A stretch of DNA of 64,000 nucleotides from Oxalobacteraceae bacterium UBA6018 (GTDB taxonomy: Bacteria > Pseudomonadota > Gammaproteobacteria > Burkholderiales > Burkholderiaceae_D), in the NCBI GenBank assembly GCA_002428015.1, contig DIZW01000033.1:7144-71143 (forward strand). Direction: 5' to 3'. The notes beneath the pieces are model-generated. The model had not been told where the DNA came from. It saw only the letters and a program-made list of their open reading frames with translations, and did no database searches. Shown piece by piece: positions 42,692-49,829 of the stretch (positions are counted from its first letter, which is position 1; the number at the start of each line of letters is the position of its first letter). A program made the position numbers and the translations under genes.

Positions 42692-43900
42692 ATGCCCAAC
42701 GCGACCTTACTTCCCCTGCCTGCCATCCCAGCCGGACGACCACATGCGCCGCTCGCGCCGGTGCTTTCGGTGGCTGCTTTGCGCGGTGCCGGCGGAACGC
42801 CATTGCCAGGCCTGCTGGACGCGCCCTATGTGCACCAGGTCACCAGCGGCCGCATCGCCATCGCGCTGGCGCTCGCGCAGATGGGCGTTGGACTGGGCGA
42901 TACGGTGCTGATGCCGGCGTATCACAGCCAGTCGATGATCCCCCCTGTGTTGTGGCGTGGCGCCACGCCGCGCTTCTACCGCGTCGGCATGGACACCGCG
43001 GTCGACCTGGACGATATCGCGGCAAAGCTCGACATCAGCGTCAAGGCGCTGGTGGTGACCCATTACTTCGGCTTTGCGCAGGACCTGACGGCCATTCGCG
43101 CCTGGTGCGACCGGCACGGCGTGCAACTGCTGGAAGATTGCGCGCACTGCCTGCTGGGCGAACGCGATGGCGTGCCGGTCGGTAGCGTGGGCGACTACGC
43201 CATTGGTAGCACGATGAAGTTCTATCCCGTCTACGAAGGTGGATGCCTGGTCTCGTGGCGTCGCCCGATGCCTGCATTGGCCCTGCACGGCGCCGGCGCC
43301 GGCTTCGAAGCGAAGGCGGCGCTGGCGGCCCTGGAGCACGGCTTCGCCTACGGTCGCATGCCACAGCTCAAGAAATTGCTGGCGCTTCCGCTGGCGCTGA
43401 AGGACTGGCTGTGGCACGCGCGCAAGGCAGGTAGCAGCACGCCAAGCGCGCCGCTGGTGCCGACATCGTCCGACAGCAGCTACGAATTCGACCCGCGCTG
43501 GATCGATAAGCGCAGCTCGCGCTTCACGCGCCTGATGCTGCGGCTGGCCTCGCGCGAGCGGATCGCCACGTTGCGCCGGCGTCAGTACCAGCTGCTCGCG
43601 GACGCCGTGCAGGGCCTACCAGGCTGCCGCAGCCTGCACCCCGCATTGCCGTCTGGAACCTGTCCGTGGGTATTCCCGCTACTGGTGGACGAGCCGGAAC
43701 GCGTGTTCGCGCGTCTGGTCAGCGAAGGGGTGCCGGTCGTGCGCTTCGGCAACCCATTATGGCCCGGGGTTGACGCGAATGTGTGCCCTAGCAGCGCGGC
43801 CCTGTCACGCGCGGTGCTCGGCTTTCCTTGCCACCAGGGCCTGCGACCGGCCGAACTGACCTGGATCGCGCTGCGCTTGCGCGCTGCCTTCGCGGTATGA
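42692..43900 (+). CDS. DegT/DnrJ-type PLP aminotransferase-like protein
   Basis: A 402-residue fold-I PLP protein. HQVTSGRIAIALALAQMGVG binds the cofactor phosphate, LEDCAHCLLGE holds the Asp that pairs with the pyridine nitrogen, and GSTMKFYPVYEGG carries the internal-aldimine lysine. DegT-family enzymes transaminate keto-sugars. This one is tied to a GNAT gene that overlaps it by four bases, so a sugar amine could be made and then acylated. The region 255-290 is less conserved. ATG 42692 lies directly after a promoter-like TATACT. Confidence 0.82.
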   Translation: MPNATLLPLPAIPAGRPHAPLAPVLSVAALRGAGGTPLPGLLDAPYVHQVTSGRIAIALALAQMGVGLGDTVLMPAYHSQSMIPPVLWRGATPRFYRVGMDTAVDLDDIAAKLDISVKALVVTHYFGFAQDLTAIRAWCDRHGVQLLEDCAHCLLGERDGVPVGSVGDYAIGSTMKFYPVYEGGCLVSWRRPMPALALHGAGAGFEAKAALAALEHGFAYGRMPQLKKLLALPLALKDWLWHARKAGSSTPSAPLVPTSSDSSYEFDPRWIDKRSSRFTRLMLRLASRERIATLRRRQYQLLADAVQGLPGCRSLHPALPSGTCPWVFPLLVDEPERVFARLVSEGVPVVRFGNPLWPGVDANVCPSSAALSRAVLGFPCHQGLRPAELTWIALRLRAAFAV

Positions 43901-44952
43901 GCTGGCGCCTGTATGCGCTGGCGCAACTGCCAGACTGGAGCGAGCGCTGGCAGCAGCTACATGTCGCCAGTGGCGCGTCGCCCCTGCTGCACATCGATTT
44001 CGTGCAGCCGCTGGCAAGCGCGTTCGCCACCGGCAGCGAGTTGCTTGCAGTGTATGAAGTCGTTGGGTCGCCCCAGGCGATGACGATCGTCGTGCCTGGC
44101 GGACGCGGTGCCTGGTCGACTTTCCAGCCGCCCCAGGCGCCGCTTGGAATCTGGCTGCAACATCCCGACTTGGCGCTGGCGCCCCTGCTCGATGCCCTCC
44201 TGCGCGCGCTGCCCGGCTGTGCGCTGATGTTGGGCCTGACCCAGCGCGACCCCTTGCTGGCGGCGCGCCCGGCCGCGAACGGGCGCCTCGCGACGCTCGA
44301 TTACATCGACACCGCCAGCATCACGCTGGACGGCCCGTTCGAGCATTACTGGTCACTGCGCGGCAAGAACCTACGCAGCAACCTCAAGAAGCAGCGCGCG
44401 CGCCTTGAACGCGACGGCGTGGTCACGCGCCTGGAGTGCCTCCGCGACCCGGCGCTGGTGGCGGCTGCCGTGAATGACTACGGCACGCTCGAAAGCGCTG
44501 GGTGGAAAGCAGGCGCGGGCAGCGCCGTCCATTCGGATAACGCGCAGGGACGGTTTTACCGCGCCATGCTGGAACGCTTCTGCCGCCGCAACTGCGCCAG
44601 CATCTACCGCTACTGGTTTGGCCAGCAACTGGTGGCGATGGACCTGTGCATCGAGGACGGCGAGACGATCGTCGTGCTCAAGACCAGTTACGACGAAAGC
44701 GTCACGGCCGGCCTCTCCCCGACTCTGCTGATGCGCGAACAGGTGTGCCGTGCGCTGTTTGACGAAGCCCGACTGCGCCGCATCGAGTTTTACGGCAAAG
44801 TGATGGACTGGCATTTGCGCTGGACCGAGCAGATCCGCACCCTTTACCATCTCAACTATTATCGCTGGGCCCTGGTGGCGCGCTTGCATCAAGCGCGCCG
44901 CCCAACTCTTCCTGAATTTACGACGGAGCAAGCATGTATCTCGACGAAGTAA
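43897..44952 (+). CDS. GNAT/FemAB-like N-acyltransferase
   Basis: A 351-residue protein of the BioF2/CelD-like GNAT family. LRGKNLRSNLKKQRARLERDG is cut here to its core, LRSNLKKQRARL (about residues 158-169), a typical basic helix. YRYWFGQQLVAMDLCIEDG and LLMREQVCRALFDEA follow. It likely transfers an acyl chain, perhaps directly from the acyl carrier protein encoded next (overlap of 19 bases), to an amino sugar. ATG 43897 overlaps the aminotransferase-like gene (ATGA). No signal peptide. Confidence 0.83.
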   Translation: MSWRLYALAQLPDWSERWQQLHVASGASPLLHIDFVQPLASAFATGSELLAVYEVVGSPQAMTIVVPGGRGAWSTFQPPQAPLGIWLQHPDLALAPLLDALLRALPGCALMLGLTQRDPLLAARPAANGRLATLDYIDTASITLDGPFEHYWSLRGKNLRSNLKKQRARLERDGVVTRLECLRDPALVAAAVNDYGTLESAGWKAGAGSAVHSDNAQGRFYRAMLERFCRRNCASIYRYWFGQQLVAMDLCIEDGETIVVLKTSYDESVTAGLSPTLLMREQVCRALFDEARLRRIEFYGKVMDWHLRWTEQIRTLYHLNYYRWALVARLHQARRPTLPEFTTEQACISTK

Positions 44953-45182
44953 GAACCCTGGTCATCGACGTTCTCAGCCTGGGCCCTTCCGCAGCCGCGC
45001 TCACGGCCGACTCACCGCTACTGGGCAGCCTGCCGGAACTAGACTCGATGGCGGTCGTAAGCCTGATCGCTGCGCTGGAGGATCATTTCGGCATCAGTAT
45101 CGCCGACGACGAAATCGACGCCAGCATGTTCGAGACGCTCGGCAGTCTGACACGCTTCGTGACCTTCAAGCTCACTGCGTGA
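44934..45182 (+). CDS. Acyl carrier protein of the exosortase A-associated module
   Basis: An 82-residue acyl or peptidyl carrier protein. The phosphopantetheine attachment site is Ser38 in ELDSMAVVSL, with the conserved D before it. Two further helices follow (EDHFGISIADDEID). It begins within the last codons of the GNAT gene and overlaps the hydrolase gene by four bases. The stand-alone ACP lies among an adenylating ligase, a decarboxylase, GNATs and hydrolases, so it is expected to carry a tethered small acid. Confidence 0.9.
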   Translation: MYLDEVRTLVIDVLSLGPSAAALTADSPLLGSLPELDSMAVVSLIAALEDHFGISIADDEIDASMFETLGSLTRFVTFKLTA

Positions 45183-46012
45183 ATCCGGCCATGGAGCCGT
45201 TCTTTCTCGGCGTCGATGCCGGGCAACGTTTCTGCCTGTTTCATCCTCCGCTGGGCCAATGCCGGGCGGCACTGCTCTACGTTCATCCATTTGCCGAAGA
45301 GCTCAACAAGACGCGCCGGATGGCGGCCCTGCAGGCACGGGCGCTATCTGCACAGGGCATCGGCGTACTGCAAATCGACCTGCACGGCTGTGGCGACAGC
45401 GATGGTGACTTTGCCGATGCTCGTTGGGAAGGCTGGCTGCGCGACTTGGCGGCAGCGGGTGCCTGGCTAGGAAAGCGTCTGAACCAGCCGGTTGGCCTGT
45501 GGGGGCTGCGCCTGGGCGCTTTGCTCGCGCTTGACTACGCGCGTCGTGCCACCCATCGCTTAGGGCCGCTAGTACTCTGGCAGCCCGCGCCCAGCGGCGC
45601 TGCCGCCCTGACCCAGTTCTTGCGCCTGCAGCTAGCGCACGACATGCTGGCCGATGGCGGCGCTGCCGCGCACGACACCGCCACCATGCGGGCCGCCCTG
45701 CGGCGCGGCGAGATCGTGGAGGTGGCCGGCTACCGCCTGGACGGCGCGCTCGCCGGCGCCATCGATGCGCTCGACATTGGAGCGCTCGCGCCATCGGTGC
45801 CGACGTTGTGGTTCGATGTCGCGAGCGCAGCCGGGCGGCCGCTGGCGCCAGCGTCGGCGCGCGTGGTCGATTCCTGGCGCGCCGCTGGCACCCAGGTCAA
45901 CGTGCATGCGGTGGCCGGGCAGCCGTTCTGGTCCACTCAAGAGACGGTCGAGGTACCGACACTGGTGGCCGCCACCTGCGCGGCGTTGCGCGAGGCAGGC
46001 TATGCCAACTGA
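45179..46012 (+). CDS. Exosortase A-associated alpha/beta hydrolase 2
   Basis: A 277-residue alpha/beta-hydrolase-fold protein (hydrolase 2 of the exosortase A set). The oxyanion region is ALLYVHPFAEELNKTR and LHGCGDSDGDF. The nucleophile elbow reads WGLRLGALLA, with Arg where Ser is expected, so it may not be a classical esterase. GTG 45179 overlaps the ACP stop. Neighbours (ACP, hydrolase 1) suggest thioesterase or acyltransferase chemistry, but the residue change makes the enzymatic role doubtful. Confidence 0.88.
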   Translation: MNPAMEPFFLGVDAGQRFCLFHPPLGQCRAALLYVHPFAEELNKTRRMAALQARALSAQGIGVLQIDLHGCGDSDGDFADARWEGWLRDLAAAGAWLGKRLNQPVGLWGLRLGALLALDYARRATHRLGPLVLWQPAPSGAAALTQFLRLQLAHDMLADGGAAAHDTATMRAALRRGEIVEVAGYRLDGALAGAIDALDIGALAPSVPTLWFDVASAAGRPLAPASARVVDSWRAAGTQVNVHAVAGQPFWSTQETVEVPTLVAATCAALREAGYAN

Positions 46013-46832
46013 ACGGCGCGCGCTTCGCTTCGCGTGCGGCGAGCACTGGCTGCTGGGGATACTCGACGTTCCCTCCGTACCGTCCTCGCGTGGCGTGCTC
46101 ATTGTGACTGGCGGCCCCCAATATCGGATCGGCAGCCATCGCCAGTTCACCCTGCTTGCGCGCAGCCTAGCCGAAGCGGGCGTGCCTGCCATGCGCTTTG
46201 ACTACCGTGGCATGGGCGATAGCGAGGGCGGGCAGCGCTCCTTCGAGCAGATCGAGGCCGATCTGCGCGCGGCGATCGACGCCATGTGCGATGCACTGCC
46301 GCAGTTGAACGAAGTGGTTCTGTGGGGTTTGTGCGACGCCGCCTCGGCGGCGCTCCTGTACGCGCCGGGCGACGCGCGGGTGAGCGCGCTGGCGTTGCTC
46401 AATCCCTGGGCCCGCACTGCCGCCGGCCTGGCGCAGGCCACGCTCAAGCACTATTATCGCGCGCGTCTGCTCGATCCGGGACTATGGCGGAAGATCGCCA
46501 TGGGCCGCTTCGACGCGCGCGCTGCCTTGCGTTCCTTGATTGCGCTGGCAGCACGGGCCTTAGGGCGTAGTCCAGACAACGACAACGCGCCACTGCCGCA
46601 ACGACTGTACGATGCGCTAGCGCGCTTCGACGGGCCGCTGCTTCTTATCACCAGCGATTCCGACCTGACCGCCCAGGAATTCCTTGACATTGCATCGGCC
46701 CCGCGCTGGCGTGCCCTGCTCGCACAGAAGCGGCTGACCCATCACCGCCTGGGCGAGGCCGACCATACGTTCTCGCGCCAGGCATGGCGCGAGCAGGTCG
46801 CATCCTGGACCGCGACGTGGCTGGGCCACTAG
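46002..46832 (+). CDS. Exosortase A-associated alpha/beta hydrolase 1
   Basis: A 276-residue alpha/beta-hydrolase (hydrolase 1 of the exosortase A set). RFDYRGMGDSEG is the oxyanion strand. The nucleophile elbow reads WGLCDAASA, placing Cys at the nucleophile position in place of Ser. A terminal His appears in EADHTFSRQ. ATG 46002 overlaps hydrolase 2 by 11 bases. The stop codon lies in the left arm of the palindromic element that follows. It could be a thioesterase or an acyl-transfer enzyme for the ACP. Confidence 0.88.
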   Translation: MPTERRALRFACGEHWLLGILDVPSVPSSRGVLIVTGGPQYRIGSHRQFTLLARSLAEAGVPAMRFDYRGMGDSEGGQRSFEQIEADLRAAIDAMCDALPQLNEVVLWGLCDAASAALLYAPGDARVSALALLNPWARTAAGLAQATLKHYYRARLLDPGLWRKIAMGRFDARAALRSLIALAARALGRSPDNDNAPLPQRLYDALARFDGPLLLITSDSDLTAQEFLDIASAPRWRALLAQKRLTHHRLGEADHTFSRQAWREQVASWTATWLGH

Positions 46833-46996
46833 CAGCCTGTCGGACTTGGGGAGTCAGAGCGAAAAAATAGCTGGGCGAGGCCGGATTTTGACGATTTCGC
46901 AGTGCCAATAGCGAGCTATGGGCCGAGAAAGCGGCAAAATATGGACCGTCCCAGGTATTTTTGCAGCTGACGATCCTAAGTCCGACAAGCTGCTAG
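46829..46996. repeat. Palindromic intergenic element (REP-like), copy B
   Basis: Arms 46829-46850 and 46975-46996 are inverted repeats matching at 20 of 22 bases (core TGTCGGACTT). The centre carries the hairpin-forming CCAATAGCGAGCTATGG. It fills the gap between the convergent hydrolase and beta-helix genes, with the hydrolase stop inside its left arm. Such elements may terminate transcription from both sides. It is longer than copy A but has the same plan. Confidence 0.75.
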
Positions 46997-47005
46997 CCCA
47001 GCTTC

Positions 47006-48451
47006 TCAGGGAATACCCGCCGTATCGCGCTGGCAGGCGCTGAAACGCTCGAAAGCGCCATAGGCAGGCGCCGCACCTCGCGGCGCGGCGCTACACAGGT
47101 CGGGCAACCCGGCTTGTAAGGCGCGCCGGTGCGGTGGCTGGCCTGCCCAATCCAGGCGGCCCGCGCCCGAATCGAGAAACAGTGAGCGTACCGGATGCAG
47201 ACCCAGATACAGCAACGCGGTGGAAGTGCTGCGGTTGTCCTCGGCATGCAGCAGGCCACCATTGCGGCTGCGCATGGCGCCATCGACGAGGTTGCCGACA
47301 ACGAGTGCGCTACTGGTGGGAAAGCGCACCGAGATGCCGCCTGTGTCGAGCAGGGTATTATGCGTTAACGAGCTGCGCGCGGCGCTGTTGAGATAAATCC
47401 CATCGTCGGAACAGGACAAGATCAGATTGGCAGCGATCGTACTGTCTTCCTGTTCTGTAATGCACCTCGAATCGCGGCAGAAGGTACGGGCGGTGCTGCC
47501 GCCGCCGAGCGACAAGCCGACCCGCTGCCCCGGAAAACCGCGCAAATGCTGCTCGCACTGCACAATGTTCTGCTCAAAGCGGTTATGGCCGCCGCCACCT
47601 TTTGCGAACGCGCCATAGCTGACCTGGTTGCCATCGCCCTTGATGAAGTCGCTAATGAAGTTGTTCCGAACCACCCAACCGCTTGCCGCGACCAGGTCGA
47701 TGGGCGTGACCGGGTTCGCCGTATTGCGCACCTGGCTATTGGTCAGCGTATTGCCTTCGATGAGCCCTTGATCGGGAAACTGTCCACCTTCTCCGTTGAT
47801 CTTGAAGTGAGCATTGAAGTCACTGATCGTGTTGTTAAGGGCACGAAAATGTGCCGCAGCCCCCACCACGTGGAAGGCATGTTCGCAGTCGGTGTGGCGC
47901 GCGCATACGCCATGGATGACGAGGTTCTGGAACGTCCAATAGGGGGCTGCGACCTTGAAGCCTTCTTCGGCATCCATCTCGATTAGCACGCTACCGGGCA
48001 CCCGCGCAGCAACCGTGATCGGCGCGTCAGCAAGACCGGCCGGTCCGTTCTTGAGCCCGCCGTGGAAGCGATACACGCCTGGCAAGAACGTGATCAGATC
48101 ACCCGGCCGTGCTGCCAGGATGGCCGTGCGCGCATCGTCGCTGCTGGAAACGAGCACCTCGCGCGCCACCGACGGCAGCGCGACCGGCCGCTCCTGCGCG
48201 CCGATCTGTCGCAATGGCGCCAGCGCGGGCGTACTGTCGCGGTCACGGTCCATGATCATCCCGCTCAGCCATTGGCCGAACGCGACGATGGTTGGGTTAT
48301 GTCCTTGGGAACGCTTGGCGACATATGGCGCTAGCAGACGCGGCGCGATAGCGACATGCTGCAGCGTCATGAGTATGGCGGCGGCCGCGACCACGCCCAG
48401 CGCCAGCCCCAGCGCGACCCCGATTCGCCAGTTCCGCCGCCGGAAGCCCAT
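47006..48451 (-). CDS. Membrane-anchored right-handed beta-helix protein
   Basis: A 481-residue protein with an N-terminal membrane anchor (about 9-30) and a right-handed parallel beta-helix: repeated turns such as GNTLTNSQVRNT, VVRNNFISDFIKG, NRFEQNIVQCEQ and NLILSCSDDGIYLN. The fold is shared by polysaccharide lyases (pectate lyase, chondroitinase B/PL6-like). It probably cleaves or binds the exopolymer in the periplasm. Catalytic residues cannot be assigned. It shares one base with the PrsR gene (TGATG), so it is part of the PrsK-PrsR operon. The C-terminal 60 residues are Ala/Pro/Arg-rich. Confidence 0.85.
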   Translation of the reverse strand: MGFRRRNWRIGVALGLALGVVAAAAILMTLQHVAIAPRLLAPYVAKRSQGHNPTIVAFGQWLSGMIMDRDRDSTPALAPLRQIGAQERPVALPSVAREVLVSSSDDARTAILAARPGDLITFLPGVYRFHGGLKNGPAGLADAPITVAARVPGSVLIEMDAEEGFKVAAPYWTFQNLVIHGVCARHTDCEHAFHVVGAAAHFRALNNTISDFNAHFKINGEGGQFPDQGLIEGNTLTNSQVRNTANPVTPIDLVAASGWVVRNNFISDFIKGDGNQVSYGAFAKGGGGHNRFEQNIVQCEQHLRGFPGQRVGLSLGGGSTARTFCRDSRCITEQEDSTIAANLILSCSDDGIYLNSAARSSLTHNTLLDTGGISVRFPTSSALVVGNLVDGAMRSRNGGLLHAEDNRSTSTALLYLGLHPVRSLFLDSGAGRLDWAGQPPHRRALQAGLPDLCSAAPRGAAPAYGAFERFSACQRDTAGIP

Positions 48452-49812
48452 CAGGCGCCCGACTTGATGGCGTGCCGGCTCATCAGGTCGTACATGGTGG
48501 GGCGGCTGATGCCGAGCAGTTCTGAGGCCTTGACGATGTTGCCGTCGACCCGGGCCAGGGCCTTGACGATGGCCTTGTACTCGGCCTCGTCGCGCACCTG
48601 GCGCAGGTTGAGCGCGTCGTCGGCCGCGGCCGCCGGGGCAAGTCCCAGGTCGTCGGCGCTGATGTGGGGGCCGTCGGTCATGATGACGGCGCGCTTGATG
48701 CAGTTCTCCATCTCGCGCACGTTGCCGGGCCAGGCGTAGGTTTCGATCGCCACCAGGGCCTCGGTCGAGAAGTTCAGCCCGGCGCGCGATTCCTGGACGC
48801 TGAACTTGTTCTTGAAGTGGTGCGCCAGCAGGGTGGCGTCGCCGATGCGGGTGCGCAGCGGCGGAATGGTCACCACGATCTCGGACAGGCGGTAGTACAA
48901 GTCCTCGCGGAAGCGTCCGGCCGCGGTCAGGTCCTTCAGGTTCTGGTGGGTCGCGCAGACGATGCGCACGTCCACCGGGATCTCCTCGTGGCCGCCGATG
49001 CGCTCGATCACGCGCTCCTGCAGGAAGCGCAGCAACTTGGCCTGCAGCGACATCGGCAGGTCGCCCACCTCGTCGAGGAAGAAGGTGCCGCCGTTGGCCA
49101 GTTCGACCTTGCCCTTGGTCTGCTTGGCCGCGCCGGTAAAGGCGCCCTTCTCGTAGCCGAACAATTCGCTCTCGAGCAGGTTCTCGGGGATGGCCGCGCA
49201 GTTAATCGCCATGAAGCGCTGGTTGGCGCGGTTGCTCATCTGGTGCAGCGCGCGCGCCAGCACCTCCTTGCCGGTGCCGCTTTCGCCCAGCAGCATGACC
49301 GAGGCCGTGGTGGGCGCCACCTTCTCCATGTTGCGGCAGACCTTGAGCATGCCGGCGTCGCGCGTGATCAGGCCGCCCATGGGCGAGTCGGCCTGCAGCT
49401 GCTGCATGCGCTGGTTCTCCTGCTGCAGCGTGTGCAGGAAGAAGGCGCGCTGCAGCACCAGGCCGAGCACCTCCTGGTCGCACGGCTTCTGGTGGAAGTC
49501 GTAGGCGCCCATGGCGATCGCCTTGACCGCGTTGGCGCGGTCCTGGTTGCCGGTCAGGACGATCACGCGGGTGGCCGGCGCCAGGGCCAGGATCTGCTGC
49601 AAGGTGGCCAGGCCCTCGGTGGCGCCATCCGGGTCGGGCGGCAAGCCCAGGTCCATGGTGACCACGGCCGGCTCGTGGCGGCGGATCTGGGCCAGCGCCG
49701 CCTCGCGGTCGCCCGCCACCACCACCTCGTACTCGTCGAAGCTCCAGCGCAGCTGCTTCTGCAGCCCCGGGTCGTCCTCGATGATCAGCAATTTCATTTT
49801 AGGTTGGGCCAC
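48451..49812 (-). CDS. prsR: PEP-CTERM-box response regulator PrsR (sigma-54 activator)
   Basis: A 453-residue AtoC/NtrC-like activator. A receiver domain (phospho-acceptor Asp54 in VTMDLGLPPD) precedes an AAA+ sigma-54 interaction domain with Walker A GESGTGKE (176-183) and GAFTGA (223-228), and a Fis-type HTH at the end (ASELLGISRPTMYDLM). It should bind PEP-CTERM boxes and open RpoN promoters such as the one at 7057. The start GTG 49812 has GAGGA upstream; an internal ATG lies five codons on. Directly after prsK with 17 bases between. Confidence 0.95.
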   Translation of the reverse strand: MAQPKMKLLIIEDDPGLQKQLRWSFDEYEVVVAGDREAALAQIRRHEPAVVTMDLGLPPDPDGATEGLATLQQILALAPATRVIVLTGNQDRANAVKAIAMGAYDFHQKPCDQEVLGLVLQRAFFLHTLQQENQRMQQLQADSPMGGLITRDAGMLKVCRNMEKVAPTTASVMLLGESGTGKEVLARALHQMSNRANQRFMAINCAAIPENLLESELFGYEKGAFTGAAKQTKGKVELANGGTFFLDEVGDLPMSLQAKLLRFLQERVIERIGGHEEIPVDVRIVCATHQNLKDLTAAGRFREDLYYRLSEIVVTIPPLRTRIGDATLLAHHFKNKFSVQESRAGLNFSTEALVAIETYAWPGNVREMENCIKRAVIMTDGPHISADDLGLAPAAAADDALNLRQVRDEAEYKAIVKALARVDGNIVKASELLGISRPTMYDLMSRHAIKSGA

Positions 49813-49829
49813 AACTAGTCCTCATGCCG

